A DNA stretch of 64,000 bases, taken from VXYL01 sp965116935 (GTDB taxonomy: Bacteria; Pseudomonadota; Gammaproteobacteria; Pseudomonadales; Azotimanducaceae). The notes beneath the pieces are model-generated. The model was not told the DNA's origin, ran no database searches, and saw nothing but the letters and a program-made list of their open reading frames with translations. The stretch is taken from positions 1,798,001-1,862,000 of the forward strand of contig OZ220737.1 of NCBI GenBank assembly GCA_965116935.1, read 5' to 3'. Positions 33,670-42,372 of this stretch are shown one piece after another; within the stretch, counting starts at the first letter, position 1, and each line of letters opens with the position of its first letter. A program made the position numbers and the translations under genes.

Positions 33670-34038
33670 CTATGCCATGTCGCGCAGGCGCTTGAGCGGG
33701 CGGACGCGGATGACCGTTTGCGCCGGCTTGGCGGCAATCACGATCTCCTCCCCCGTGGCGGGGTTGCGGCCGGCCTTCTTCTTCTGCGCCTTGCGCTTGG
33801 CGCGGCTGATCTTGATGAGTCCTGGCAGCACAAACTCCCCGGCGGCGCGGGAGCGGACGTGCCGTTCGATGACGCTTTCGAGTTCCGTGAGGACGGATTC
33901 GACCTGTCCCTTGGACAGTTCCGTCCGCTCGGCCATCTCCTGCACCATCGCCGCCTTGGTCATCCTCTCCTTGATGGCGGGAGGACGCTTCGGGGCCTTG
34001 GGCTTGGTCTTGGATTTCGCGGCGGGGGTTCGAGCCAT
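33670..34038 (-). CDS. HU-family DNA-binding protein with Lys/Ala/Pro-rich N-terminal tail
   Basis: 122 residues from ATG 34038. The first 30 residues are basic and low in complexity (MARTPAAKSKTKPKAPKRPP). The HU fold follows: MTKAAMVQEMAERTELSKGQVESVLTEL in pieces, LPGLIKISRAKRKAQKKKAGRNPATGEEI with the DNA-wrapping arm AGRNPATGE, and PAQTVIRVRPLKRLRD. It would bind and bend DNA. The tail resembles histone-like extensions and may change binding mode. Divergent from the fmdB-aspS block, with about 290 bases of leader between them. Confidence 0.88.
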   Translation of the reverse strand: MARTPAAKSKTKPKAPKRPPAIKERMTKAAMVQEMAERTELSKGQVESVLTELESVIERHVRSRAAGEFVLPGLIKISRAKRKAQKKKAGRNPATGEEIVIAAKPAQTVIRVRPLKRLRDMA

Positions 34039-34327
34039 GAGCGCTTCCTCGTTGCTGTGCCTGCTTCGGGCATCCGGCGTCTGTCGGGAAACGTGGCCCC
34101 GAAACATGCCGGGAACCGCACCCATCCGATGAAGCCGATCCGATCGGAAACGCTTTATACTTGATTGGTTTGCCAAAGCCAAGATCGCCCCTTGAAAAAA
34201 GTGCAAATTCGTGCTTTTCCGAGCATGCTTGGAGGTTGTCTGCGCAAGCCCACGCGCTCGTGAGGGCGCGCCCGCAGCGCGTTTCAAGCGGTGAACGACA
34301 CGTTGCCTTAAGAGGAGTTTCTCGCCA

Positions 34328-34696
34328 GTGCCCATCTACGAGTACGCCTGCCGTGCGTGTGACCACGCGTTCGAGACCATGCAGAAGGCGTCCGAGTCGC
34401 CTCTCGAGGACTGCCCGGAGTGCGGCGAGCCGCAGTTGAAGAAGCTCCTGAGCGCACCCGTCTTCCGGCTCAAGGGCAGCGGCTGGTACGAAACCGACTT
34501 CAAGTCCGGCGACAAGAAACGCAATCTCGCCGGCGAAACCGCGACCGAAACCGGAAGCAGCGACGCGAAGAGCGACTCTGCCGCCAAGCCAGCGGCGGAC
34601 GCCGCCAGCAATGGAAACGGCGGCGGCAAGGCGGCCAGCGACGGCGGCGGCAAGTCTTCCGACGCCTCCTCGGCCGCGAGCAAGGCAACGACGTAA
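34328..34696 (+). CDS. FmdB-family zinc ribbon protein
   Basis: 122 residues from GTG 34328 with AAGAGGAG upstream. MPIYEYACRACDHAFETMQK and DCPECGEPQLKKLLSAP give the CxxC...CxxC zinc ribbon. The remaining 70 residues are Gly/Ser/Ala/Lys-rich and probably disordered. The family is a small regulatory or RNA-interacting zinc protein of unclear role. Its position just before aspS is conserved in many gammaproteobacteria. Confidence 0.9.
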   Translation: MPIYEYACRACDHAFETMQKASESPLEDCPECGEPQLKKLLSAPVFRLKGSGWYETDFKSGDKKRNLAGETATETGSSDAKSDSAAKPAADAASNGNGGGKAASDGGGKSSDASSAASKATT

Positions 34697-34733
34697 CCTC
34701 AAGGCCGCGCCCGCGGCCAGCCAAGGAATCACC

Positions 34734-36503
34734 ATGCGACCTCACTCGCGCTCGCATTACTGCGGCGAGATCACCGCTGCCAACATTAGCGACACCGTCG
34801 AAATCACCGGCTGGGTGCATCGGCGTCGGGACCACGGCGGCGTCATCTTCCTCGACGTGCGTGACCGCACCGGTGTCGTGCAGCTCGTGTACGACCCCGA
34901 CACCGAGCAGAGCTTCGCGATCGCCGACCGGGTGCGCAACGAGTTTGTCCTGCACGCCACCGGCGGCGTCCGCGCTCGACCGGAAGGCGCGGTGAACCCG
35001 GACATGGCGACCGGCGAGATCGAAATCCTCGGCAGCGACCTAACGATCCTCAATGCGTCGGCGACGCCACCGTTCCAGCTCGACGAATACTCGGACGCCG
35101 GCGAGGACGTGCGGATGCGCTTTCGCTATCTGGACCTGCGCAGGCCCGAGATGCTCGCACGACTGGCGTTTCGTTCCCGTGCCGCCAGCGAGGTGCGGCG
35201 CTTCCTTGAAGGCGAGGGCTTCTGGGAGATCGAAACGCCGACGCTGACCAAGACGACACCCGAAGGGGCACGCGACTACCTCGTGCCGAGCCGCACCCAT
35301 CCGGGCCAGTTCTTCGCCCTGCCGCAGTCGCCACAGCTCTTCAAGCAGCTGCTGATGATGGCCGGCGCGGACCGCTACTACCAGATCGCCCGCTGCTATC
35401 GCGACGAGGACCTTCGCGCCGACCGTCAGCCCGAGTTCACGCAGATCGACATCGAAGCGTCCTTCGTCAGCGAGCGCGAGGTGATGGACATCGGCGAGCG
35501 CATGGTGAGAGCGCTGTTCCAGAACCTCTTGCACGTGAACCTGCCGGAGTTCCCGGTGCTGAGCTATCACGACGCAATGAGTCGCTTTGGCAGCGACGCT
35601 CCGGACTTGCGCAATCCGCTCGAACTTGTCGGCATCGACGACCTCGTGGCCGATGTGGCGTTCAAGGTGTTCGCCGGTCCGGCGCAGGACCTGGGCGGGC
35701 GAGTGGTGGCGCTACGCGGCCCCGGCGCGGCGACGCGGCTGTCGCGGCGGGAACTCGACGACTACGCCGGCTTCGTTGCCCGCTACGGCGCTGGCGGACT
35801 CGCCTACATCAAGGTCAATGACCGCAGCCAAGGGCTCGATGGCCTGCAGTCGCCGATTCTCAAGTTCCTGGGGACAGATGTGGCTGAGGCGATCCTCGAC
35901 CGCGTCGGTGCGGTGGACGGCGACATCGTCTTCTTCGGCGCCGACCGCGCCAAGGTCGTCCACGACGCCATGGGAGCATTCCGCGACGAACTCGGTCGCG
36001 TTCTGGACCTGGTGGAAGACCGCTGGGCGCCGCTCTGGGTGGTGGACTTCCCGATGTTCGAGGAAACCGAGCGCGACGGCGGCCTGACGCCGGCGCACCA
36101 TCCCTTCACGCAGCCGGCCGGCACGCCGGAGGAACTGCGGGCGAACCCCGCCGCAGCCTTGGCGCACGCGTACGATTTCGTGCTCAACGGCGTCGAGATC
36201 GGCGGCGGTTCTCTGCGTATTCACGACAGGGCTATGCAAGAGGCGGTGTTCGACGCGCTCAGGATGGGGCAGGAAGCAGAGGTCAAGTTCGGCTTCCTGC
36301 TCGACGCGCTTCGCCACGGCTGCCCGCCCCACGGCGGCATCGCCTTCGGCTTCGACCGGCTGGTGATGTCGCTCTTGGGCACGGATGCGATCCGCGACGT
36401 GATTGCGTTTCCGAAGACGCAATCGGCGGCGTGCCTGATGACGTCCGCACCGAGCCCGGTGGACGAGCACCAACTGCGCGACTTGCACATCCGCGTTCGG
36501 TAA
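34734..36503 (+). CDS. aspS: Aspartyl-tRNA synthetase
   Basis: 589 residues from ATG 34734. The N-terminal OB-fold anticodon domain (VEITGWVHRRRDHGGVIFLDVRDRTG) is followed by motif 1, motif 2 (YYQIARCYRDEDLRADRQPEFTQID), the bacterial GAD insertion (about 280-415) and motif 3 (GIAFGFDRLVMSL). The flipping-loop region reads KTTPEGARDYLVPS and the active site QSPQLFKQLLMM. It charges tRNA-Asp; whether it also charges tRNA-Asn cannot be told. Followed by a repeat-filled gap and yebC. Confidence 0.95.
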   Translation: MRPHSRSHYCGEITAANISDTVEITGWVHRRRDHGGVIFLDVRDRTGVVQLVYDPDTEQSFAIADRVRNEFVLHATGGVRARPEGAVNPDMATGEIEILGSDLTILNASATPPFQLDEYSDAGEDVRMRFRYLDLRRPEMLARLAFRSRAASEVRRFLEGEGFWEIETPTLTKTTPEGARDYLVPSRTHPGQFFALPQSPQLFKQLLMMAGADRYYQIARCYRDEDLRADRQPEFTQIDIEASFVSEREVMDIGERMVRALFQNLLHVNLPEFPVLSYHDAMSRFGSDAPDLRNPLELVGIDDLVADVAFKVFAGPAQDLGGRVVALRGPGAATRLSRRELDDYAGFVARYGAGGLAYIKVNDRSQGLDGLQSPILKFLGTDVAEAILDRVGAVDGDIVFFGADRAKVVHDAMGAFRDELGRVLDLVEDRWAPLWVVDFPMFEETERDGGLTPAHHPFTQPAGTPEELRANPAAALAHAYDFVLNGVEIGGGSLRIHDRAMQEAVFDALRMGQEAEVKFGFLLDALRHGCPPHGGIAFGFDRLVMSLLGTDAIRDVIAFPKTQSAACLMTSAPSPVDEHQLRDLHIRVR

Positions 36504-36522
36504 TCTCCCTTGCAGCAGTCTG

Positions 36523-36668
36523 TCGGACTTGGCAATGGACGGGCCTTCGGAGGGAGGGCGTCTCGCCCTCCATCGCGCCGCACGGAGGGCGGGACGCCCT
36601 CCCTCCGGAGCTGACAAACTGCCGACGCGCCTTCAGGGGCGCGCTAGGGAGGCGAGAAGCCCTCCCTT
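36523..36668. repeat. Repeat cluster between aspS and yebC (families B and C, IS1182-like end)
   Basis: GCAGTCTGTCGGACTTGG (36523-36540) matches the IS1182-type end seen at 53505. GGAGGGAGGGCGTCTCGCCCTCC and GGAGGGCGGGACGCCCTCCCTCCGGAG lie at 36549-36610, and GCCGACGCGCC-TTCA-GGGGCGCGC plus GGGAGGCGAGAAGCCCTCCC lie up to 36668. Confidence 0.7.
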
Positions 36669-36690
36669 AAGAGGAGAAGGAGCTCAAGCG

Positions 36691-37434
36691 GTGGCCGGAC
36701 ATTCCAAGTGGGCCAACATCAAGCACCGCAAGGCGCGGCAGGATGCCAAGCGGGCGAAGATCTGGACCAAGGTCATTCGCGAGGTGACCGTGGCCGCACG
36801 GTTGGGCGGCGGCGACCCTGCGGACAATCCACGACTTCGTGCCGCGGTGGACGGCGCCCTGTCGGTGAACATGCCCCGCGACACCATCGACCGCGCCATC
36901 GCCCGCGGCGCCGGCGGCCATGACGGCGGCGATGTCGAGGAACTGGTGTACGAGGGCTATGGCCCCGGCGGCGTCGCCATCCTGGTCGAAGCCATGACCG
37001 ACAACCGCAAGCGCACTGCGGCGGAGGTGCGCCACACCTTCAGCAAATACGGCGGCAATCTCGGCACCGACGGTTCCGTGGCGTATCTGTTCAGCCGCCG
37101 CGGCATCATCGGCCTCGCACCCGGCGCCGACGAGGATCTGGTGATGGAGGTGGCGCTGGAGTGCGGTGCAGAGGACATCGAAAGCGACGAAGGCGGTCGC
37201 CTTTCGGTCATCACCGAACCCGCCGACTTTGGCCCGGTGCTCGACGCCCTGCGGGAAGCCGGCCTCGAGCCCGAACACGCCGGCACGGTGATGTCGCCAA
37301 GCGTCACCAGCCCCTGTGACGAAGACACTGCAGTGAGCGCCCTGCGCCTGATCGACGCCCTCGACGATCTCGACGACGTGCAGAACGTGCACTCCAACGG
37401 CGACTTCCCGGACAGCGTGCTCAATCTGGGTTAG
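36691..37434 (+). CDS. yebC: YebC/PmpR (TACO1) family protein
   Basis: 247 residues from GTG 36691, with AAGAGGAGAAGG upstream. The signature start AGHSKWANIKHRKARQDAKR is followed by PRDTIDRAIARGAG, YEGYGPGGVAILVEAMTDN and KYGGNLGTDGSVAYLF. Members act as transcription regulators and, in recent work, relieve ribosome stalling. The ruvC start follows after 5 bases, as in most gammaproteobacteria. Confidence 0.95.
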   Translation: MAGHSKWANIKHRKARQDAKRAKIWTKVIREVTVAARLGGGDPADNPRLRAAVDGALSVNMPRDTIDRAIARGAGGHDGGDVEELVYEGYGPGGVAILVEAMTDNRKRTAAEVRHTFSKYGGNLGTDGSVAYLFSRRGIIGLAPGADEDLVMEVALECGAEDIESDEGGRLSVITEPADFGPVLDALREAGLEPEHAGTVMSPSVTSPCDEDTAVSALRLIDALDDLDDVQNVHSNGDFPDSVLNLG

Positions 37435-37439
37435 GGCGC

Positions 37440-37919
37440 GTGAACGGCAACCGTCAGCGGCGCATCCTCGGCGTCGATCCGGGTTCCCGCGCCACCGGCT
37501 ACGGCATCATCGACGCCGCCGACCGTCGCCTCCGATACGTCACAAGCGGTCGCATTCGCACCACCCAAGGCCCGTTCCCGGAACGCCTCGCCGACATCTA
37601 CCGTGGCATGTCGGCGGTGCTCGAGGAGTTCGCGCCAGACGAATTCGCCATCGAGGAAGTGTTCGTTGCCGGCAACCCGCAATCCGCCATCAAGCTCGGC
37701 CAGGCACGCGGTGTCGCCATCGCCTCCGCCGTGGCTGCTGGCGTCGAGGTGTCCGAGTACGCGGCCCGCCGCATCAAGCAAGCCGTGGTGGGCACCGGCG
37801 CTGCCGACAAGCAGCAGGTGCAGCACATGGTGCAGGTTCTGCTCGCGCTCGACGGCCCGCCGACCGAAGACGCCGCCGACGCCCTCGCCGTCGCGATCTG
37901 CCACGCCAACAGTACATAG
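37440..37919 (+). CDS. ruvC: Holliday junction endonuclease RuvC
   Basis: 159 residues from GTG 37440. Acidic catalytic residues are visible: Asp in ILGVDPGSRATGYGIID, Glu in FAIEEVFVAGNPQSA, and the C-terminal pair in TEDAADALAVAICHA. It resolves Holliday junctions together with RuvAB. The gene is separated from ruvA by two genes on the other strand, an interruption of the usual ruvCAB order. Confidence 0.95.
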   Translation: MNGNRQRRILGVDPGSRATGYGIIDAADRRLRYVTSGRIRTTQGPFPERLADIYRGMSAVLEEFAPDEFAIEEVFVAGNPQSAIKLGQARGVAIASAVAAGVEVSEYAARRIKQAVVGTGAADKQQVQHMVQVLLALDGPPTEDAADALAVAICHANST

Positions 37920-37926
37920 GGTCGAC

Positions 37927-38253
37927 TTAGGCGATCAGCGGGATTGCCGCAAGCCCAATAGCTACAAGCGCGAGCACGAAGCTGCCGAGCGCGGTATAGA
38001 CGGTCTTCGTCGCCGTGTGCTTCGCCGCTTCCACGTCCTTCGCTGTTGCCATGTGCGGCATGCTGCCCTTCATTTCGAGTACTGGATGAAGGATGTCCTC
38101 CAATTTCGCGAGTGAGGCCTTGACGTACTCCATGTCTGTCTTGATGGAGTTCACGTCTATTTTCAAACGGTTGATGTCAGCCTTCACACCCTCTAGATCG
38201 TGCTCCATGGCCGAAAGACGGGCGCCTATGGGGTCTTCGTCTGCCATGTCCAC
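37927..38253 (-). CDS. Small coiled-coil protein with C-terminal TM
   Basis: 108 residues (ATG at 38253 or 38247). Residues 12-60 form heptad-like helices (MEHDLEGVKADINRLKIDVN, KTDMEYVKASLAKLEDIL), and the C-terminus is one TM (YTALGSFVLALVAIGLAAIPLIA). It resembles small tail-anchored membrane proteins of unknown function. It lies directly before the stop of the next minus-strand gene, and both interrupt ruvC-ruvA. Confidence 0.7.
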   Translation of the reverse strand: MDMADEDPIGARLSAMEHDLEGVKADINRLKIDVNSIKTDMEYVKASLAKLEDILHPVLEMKGSMPHMATAKDVEAAKHTATKTVYTALGSFVLALVAIGLAAIPLIA

Positions 38254-38616
38254 CTATATCTCCAGATCTGCCTGCTTGTCCTTGAGGTCAATAGGCACGT
38301 CGTGGCCGTTGCGGATGAGCCAAACTACGCCCTCATCCTCCGTCATCAGGGATAGTTCGCCGGCTTCATCGAACTCTCCCTCGATTTCTAGAACGAACGT
38401 CCCTTTGCGGGTCCGCCAAAGGACCACTGCCCGGTCGAGCATCGTCCCTTGACGCGGCCACGAAGTCGCATCGTCCGTCTCGAACCACGAACCGTTGTCG
38501 AAGGTTTTTCTCATGGTTTTGTGGCTGCCTCGATCCGCAGGAGATTCCACCGAAAGCGTAAGCCGGTCTCTGCTCGCAGGCAAGGTCACAGGAGGCACTC
38601 GCGTACGTTTGGCCAA
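38254..38616 (-). CDS. Protein of unknown function, pairs with the coiled-coil TM protein
   Basis: 120 residues. The N-terminal third is basic and variable; from residue 35 it reads RKTFDNGSWFETDDATSW, TRKGTFVLEIEGEFDEAGEL and a short C-terminus with VVWLIRNGHDVPIDLKDKQA, a beta-rich small domain. No family recognised. The stop abuts the start of the downstream gene, so they form a two-gene unit inserted between ruvC and ruvA. The true start could be Met35 (38514). Confidence 0.65.
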   Translation of the reverse strand: MAKRTRVPPVTLPASRDRLTLSVESPADRGSHKTMRKTFDNGSWFETDDATSWPRQGTMLDRAVVLWRTRKGTFVLEIEGEFDEAGELSLMTEDEGVVWLIRNGHDVPIDLKDKQADLEI

Positions 38617-38737
38617 TGTGTTCCCTTACCGTCCAACGGCCGGTTCGGAAAAGCTCACGTTCCCGCATGAGGGGTAGAATGCCTCGGGTGCAGGCTCAAG
38701 GGAGAACCTGTCACACAAACCCTTGGAGACGGTTGAC

Positions 38738-39325
38738 ATGATCGGTCGCTTGCGGGGGCGGGTGCTTGAGCTGGCGGGCACGTTGGCCGTGATCGACGTT
38801 CAGGGCGTCGGCTATGAGGTCGAGTTGACTGCGGCTGCCGCAGCAGCTCTCGCGGGACATGCCGGTGAGGCGCAGGTTTTCATCCACCACCTGGTGCGCG
38901 AAGACGCGCAAACGCTCTATGGCTTCGCCACCGTCGCCGAGCGCGACCTGTTCCGCACCCTCATACGCATGAATGGCGTCGGCCCCAAGCTCGGCATCGC
39001 CATCCTTGGGGTGCTCTCGCCGGCCGAGCTTGCGCAGGCCGTGGCGAATGGCGACAGCGCGGCGATCAGTCGCGCGCCCGGCGTCGGTGCGCGCACCGCC
39101 AAGCGGTTGATTCTGGAACTGCGCGATCGCCTCGACGACTTCGAGCCGATTGCCGAGGCGCCGAGCGCGCCCGGCACCCCGGCGCACGAAGCCGTGCTGG
39201 CGCTGGTGGCGCTCGGCTATCGCCGCACCGAGGCGGCGCAAGCCATCGACGAAGTGGCGCATGAAGGCGCAACTGTCGAAGTGCTGGTTCGCGACGCTTT
39301 GCGACGCATGGGTTCGGCCGCATGA
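38738..39325 (+). CDS. ruvA: Holliday junction DNA helicase subunit RuvA
   Basis: 195 residues from ATG 38738. MIGRLRGRVLELAGTLAVID is the canonical start of domain I. Two helix-hairpin-helix motifs follow (LIRMNGVGPKLGIAILG and APGVGARTAKRLILEL), and the C-terminal domain III (EAVLALVALGYRRTEAAQAI) binds RuvB. It tetramerises on Holliday junctions. The stop overlaps ruvB as ATGA. Confidence 0.95.
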   Translation: MIGRLRGRVLELAGTLAVIDVQGVGYEVELTAAAAAALAGHAGEAQVFIHHLVREDAQTLYGFATVAERDLFRTLIRMNGVGPKLGIAILGVLSPAELAQAVANGDSAAISRAPGVGARTAKRLILELRDRLDDFEPIAEAPSAPGTPAHEAVLALVALGYRRTEAAQAIDEVAHEGATVEVLVRDALRRMGSAA

Positions 39326-40359
39326 GCCTGGAACCGGACCGCATCACCTCCGGGGCCGCCAGCAGCGAGGATGGCGAGGTCGATCGCGCCCTGCGTCCAA
39401 CCCGCCTCGCCGACTATGTGGGGCAGGAAGCGGTCAAGAACCAGATGGAGATATTCATCGAGGCGGCACGACGCCGGGGCGACGCGCTGGACCACACGCT
39501 GATCTTCGGCCCCCCTGGCCTCGGCAAGACCACGCTTGCCCACATCGTTGCCAACGAGATGGAGGTGAACCTGCGCGCCACCTCGGGGCCCGTGCTGGAG
39601 CGTGCCGGCGACCTCGCTGCCATCCTCACCCATTTGCAGGACCGCGATGTGCTGTTCGTGGACGAGATTCACCGGCTCTCGCCCGTGGTGGAGGAAGTCC
39701 TCTATCCCGCCATGGAAGACCGCACCATCGACATCCTGATCGGCGAAGGGCCAGCCGCGCGCTCGGTGAAGCTGCCGCTCGCCAACTTCACGCTCGTTGG
39801 CGCAACGACCCGGGCCGGGCTCCTCACGCCCCCGCTCTACGCCCGTTTCGGCATTGTTCAGCGGCTCACGTTCTACACCGTGGATGAGCTCGCGCGCATC
39901 GTCGCGGCCTCCGCCGCCAAGATGGGTTCTCCCACGGACGCCGAGGGTGCTCACGAGGTGGCGCGGCGCTCGCGCGGCACCCCACGCATCGCCAATCGCC
40001 TGCTGCGGCGGGTGCGCGACTATGCCGAAGTGCGCGGCGACGGCAACGTCACCGCCAGCGTTGCCGACGCCGCCCTCACCATGCTGCAAGTGGACGACCA
40101 AGGCCTCGACGCCATAGACCGCAACTTCCTCGCCACCATTGCCGGCAAGTTCGACGGCGGTCCGGTGGGGGTGGAAACCCTCGCCGCGTCCATCGGCGAG
40201 GAACGCGACACGCTCGAAGATGTCGTAGAACCATACCTGTTGCAGGAAGGCTATATCATGCGCACGCCGCGTGGCCGGGTGGCCACGGAAGCCGCCTATC
40301 GCCTGCTTGGCATCGCGCCGGGCCGCGATGTTCCACAGGGCAAGCTGGAACTCGAATGA
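39322..40359 (+). CDS. ruvB: Holliday junction DNA helicase subunit RuvB
   Basis: 345 residues. RPTRLADYVGQEAVKNQMEI leads into Walker A GPPGLGKTT and Walker B VDEIHRL; sensor 1 is GATTRAGLL, and the Arg finger region lies in ARRSRGTPRIANRLLRRVRD. The C-terminal winged helix ends GYIMRTPRGRVATEAAYRLLG. It is the motor ATPase for branch migration. The usual ybgC is missing and tolQ overlaps directly as ATGA. Confidence 0.95.
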   Translation: MSLEPDRITSGAASSEDGEVDRALRPTRLADYVGQEAVKNQMEIFIEAARRRGDALDHTLIFGPPGLGKTTLAHIVANEMEVNLRATSGPVLERAGDLAAILTHLQDRDVLFVDEIHRLSPVVEEVLYPAMEDRTIDILIGEGPAARSVKLPLANFTLVGATTRAGLLTPPLYARFGIVQRLTFYTVDELARIVAASAAKMGSPTDAEGAHEVARRSRGTPRIANRLLRRVRDYAEVRGDGNVTASVADAALTMLQVDDQGLDAIDRNFLATIAGKFDGGPVGVETLAASIGEERDTLEDVVEPYLLQEGYIMRTPRGRVATEAAYRLLGIAPGRDVPQGKLELE

Positions 40360-41033
40360 CCGAGCCGATCTCCATCCTCGAATTGGTGCTGGGCGCGAGC
40401 CCCTTGGTGCAATTCGTCATGGCACTGCTGGCGCTGGCGTCGGTGGTCTCCTGGGCGATGATCTTCCAGCGCTGGTTTGCCCTGAACCGCGTCGAACGGG
40501 AGATGGACGACTTCGAGGACCACTTCTGGAGCGGCATCGACCTCAGGAACCTCTTCACCGAGCTCGACCAGGAAGAGACCCCGCTCACCGGCATCGAGTC
40601 GGTGTTCGTGGCCGGGTTTCGCGAGTTCCAACGCCTGTCCGAACAGGCCAGCGCCGATCCGGACGCAACCATGCAAGGTGTGCAGCGCTCCATGCGCATC
40701 GCCGTGGCGCGCGAGGAGTCGCGCCTCGAGCGACACCTGCCGTTCCTTGCCACCGTAGGTTCCACCAGCCCCTATGTGGGCCTCTTCGGCACGGTGTGGG
40801 GCATCATGAACTCGTTCCGCAGCCTCGCCAACATGACCCAGGCGACCCTCGCCTCGGTGGCCCCGGGCATCTCCGAGGCGCTGGTTGCCACCGCGATGGG
40901 CCTTTTTGCCGCCATCCCGGCGGTGATCGGCTACAACCGCTTCGCCGCCCGCGTGGAGACGCTCACCAAGCGCTACGAAGCGTTCGCGGACGAACTGGCG
41001 TCGATTCTCTATCGAGCGGCGCATTCGACATGA
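40356..41033 (+). CDS. tolQ: Tol-Pal system protein TolQ
   Basis: 225 residues. Three TMs: about 12-35, 130-150 and 165-190. The family core is FLATVGSTSPYVGLFGTVWGIMNSF followed by VAPGISEALVATAMGLFAAIPAVIGYN. TolQ pentamers with a TolR dimer form the ion channel that energises TolA for outer membrane constriction. tolR follows after a gap of 158 bases filled by a family B repeat. Confidence 0.95.
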   Translation: MTEPISILELVLGASPLVQFVMALLALASVVSWAMIFQRWFALNRVEREMDDFEDHFWSGIDLRNLFTELDQEETPLTGIESVFVAGFREFQRLSEQASADPDATMQGVQRSMRIAVAREESRLERHLPFLATVGSTSPYVGLFGTVWGIMNSFRSLANMTQATLASVAPGISEALVATAMGLFAAIPAVIGYNRFAARVETLTKRYEAFADELASILYRAAHST

Positions 41034-41087
41034 CGCCCCTAGGGAAAACTCAGCACAACCCCCATTTTGCGAAGACGACGACGCACC

Positions 41088-41165
41088 TGGAGGGAGGGCG
41101 TCCCGCCCTCCACCGCGCCCGCGAGGGCGCGACTCTGCGCGGGAAGGGCATTGCGCGCGGTCTGC
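41088..41165. repeat. Family B palindromes between tolQ and tolR
   Basis: GGAGGGAGGGCGTCCCGCCCTCC (41089-41111) and CGCGCCCGCGAGGGCGCG just after. They sit inside the tol operon without a terminator-like T-tract. Confidence 0.7.
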
Positions 41166-41191
41166 CCCAAGGCCTACTGGGCTAGCACTCG

Positions 41192-41656
41192 ATGGCTACC
41201 CGGCGCCGTCCCATGTCCGAGATCAACGTCGTGCCCTACATCGACGTGATGCTCGTGTTGCTCGTGATCTTCATGGCCACAGCCCCGATTCTCATGCAAG
41301 GCGTGGAGGTGGACTTGCCGCAGGCCGACGCCGAGCCCATGCCCACCGAAGACGACGACCCCCTTGTCATCAGCATGAACGGCGACGGCCAGATCTTCCT
41401 CAACATCGGCATGACGCGCGAAACCGACACCGGCCGCCGCGTCACCATCTTTTCGCTCGCCGAACAAGCCGGCAAGATCATCCGCGCCCGCCCAGACGTG
41501 CCCGTCTATGTCCGCGCCGATGCCGGCCTCCCCTACGGCGGCGTGATCGACGTGATGACCGTCCTGCAAGAAGCTGGCGCCGCGAGCGTGGGCCTCGTCA
41601 CCGATCCCGCCGACTTGCGCCAGATTCGCGCCGACCGGGAGGAAGAAGCCGCGTGA
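41192..41656 (+). CDS. tolR: Tol-Pal system protein TolR
   Basis: 154 residues. The TM begins INVVPYIDVMLVLLVIFMAT, with the ion-binding Asp in YID. The periplasmic domain has VEVDLPQADAEPMP, VYVRADAGLPYGGVIDVMTV and a short tail. It partners TolQ. Overlaps tolA as GTGA. Confidence 0.95.
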   Translation: MATRRRPMSEINVVPYIDVMLVLLVIFMATAPILMQGVEVDLPQADAEPMPTEDDDPLVISMNGDGQIFLNIGMTRETDTGRRVTIFSLAEQAGKIIRARPDVPVYVRADAGLPYGGVIDVMTVLQEAGAASVGLVTDPADLRQIRADREEEAA

Positions 41657-42372
41657 GCGTCGCCGCCGTGGACGCAGCCCGGGACTATGCGGTGCCCTTG
41701 GTGCTGGCCCTCGTCGTGCACGCCGCAGCCCTGTTCGCACTCGCCGGCGGCATGTCGCCCGAGCAAGCGCTGCGCGAGACCATCAAGCCAAGCATGATTG
41801 AGGCCCGGCTCCTCAGCCTGTCACCGCCCAAGCCCCAGGCCCGCCCAAAGCCCGTCCAACCCACGGTGGCACCACCAAGGCCAGCGCCGGAGCCAACCCG
41901 TCGTCCGCGCCCACAGCCGGCACAAGCGAAGCCAGAGCCCGACGCCAAGGCCGAGGCCGAGCGTGCGCGGGCTGAGGCAGAACGGGAACGGGCGGAACGA
42001 CTGCAAGCCTTGAGTGAGCGCTCCATGGCCGCGGCACTGAGCGAGGAGGCTGCTGGACTCGCGGATTCGGCCATCGAAGACGCAGCCATGGACTACATCT
42101 ACGCCATCCATCGCGCCGTGGTGGAGCAATGGTCGCGCCCGCAGAGCGCCCGCAACGACATGCAGGCGCGCCTGCTGGTGGAGTTGGTGCCATCCGGCGA
42201 CCTCTTGGTGGTGACGCTCACCGAATCGAGCGGCCATGCGCCCTTCGACCGCTCCGCAGAGGCGGCCGTGCGCAAGGTGGGACGCTTTGAGGTGCCAACC
42301 GACCGCGCCCTGTTCGAGGCTCGGTTCCGCAAATTCACCCTGCTCTTCAAGCCGGAGGACCTGCTCAGGTGA
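41653..42372 (+). CDS. tolA: Tol-Pal system protein TolA
   Basis: 239 residues from GTG 41653. An N-terminal TM (VPLVLALVVHAAALFALAGG) is followed by a Pro/Arg/Lys- and Glu/Arg-rich linker (85-135), shorter than in enterobacteria, and a TonB-like C-terminal domain (YIYAIHRAVVEQWSRPQSAR, LVELVPSGDLLVVTLTESSG, FDRSAEAAVRKVG). It links the inner-membrane motor to TolB/Pal. Overlaps tolB as GTGA. Confidence 0.9.
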   Translation: MSVAAVDAARDYAVPLVLALVVHAAALFALAGGMSPEQALRETIKPSMIEARLLSLSPPKPQARPKPVQPTVAPPRPAPEPTRRPRPQPAQAKPEPDAKAEAERARAEAERERAERLQALSERSMAAALSEEAAGLADSAIEDAAMDYIYAIHRAVVEQWSRPQSARNDMQARLLVELVPSGDLLVVTLTESSGHAPFDRSAEAAVRKVGRFEVPTDRALFEARFRKFTLLFKPEDLLR

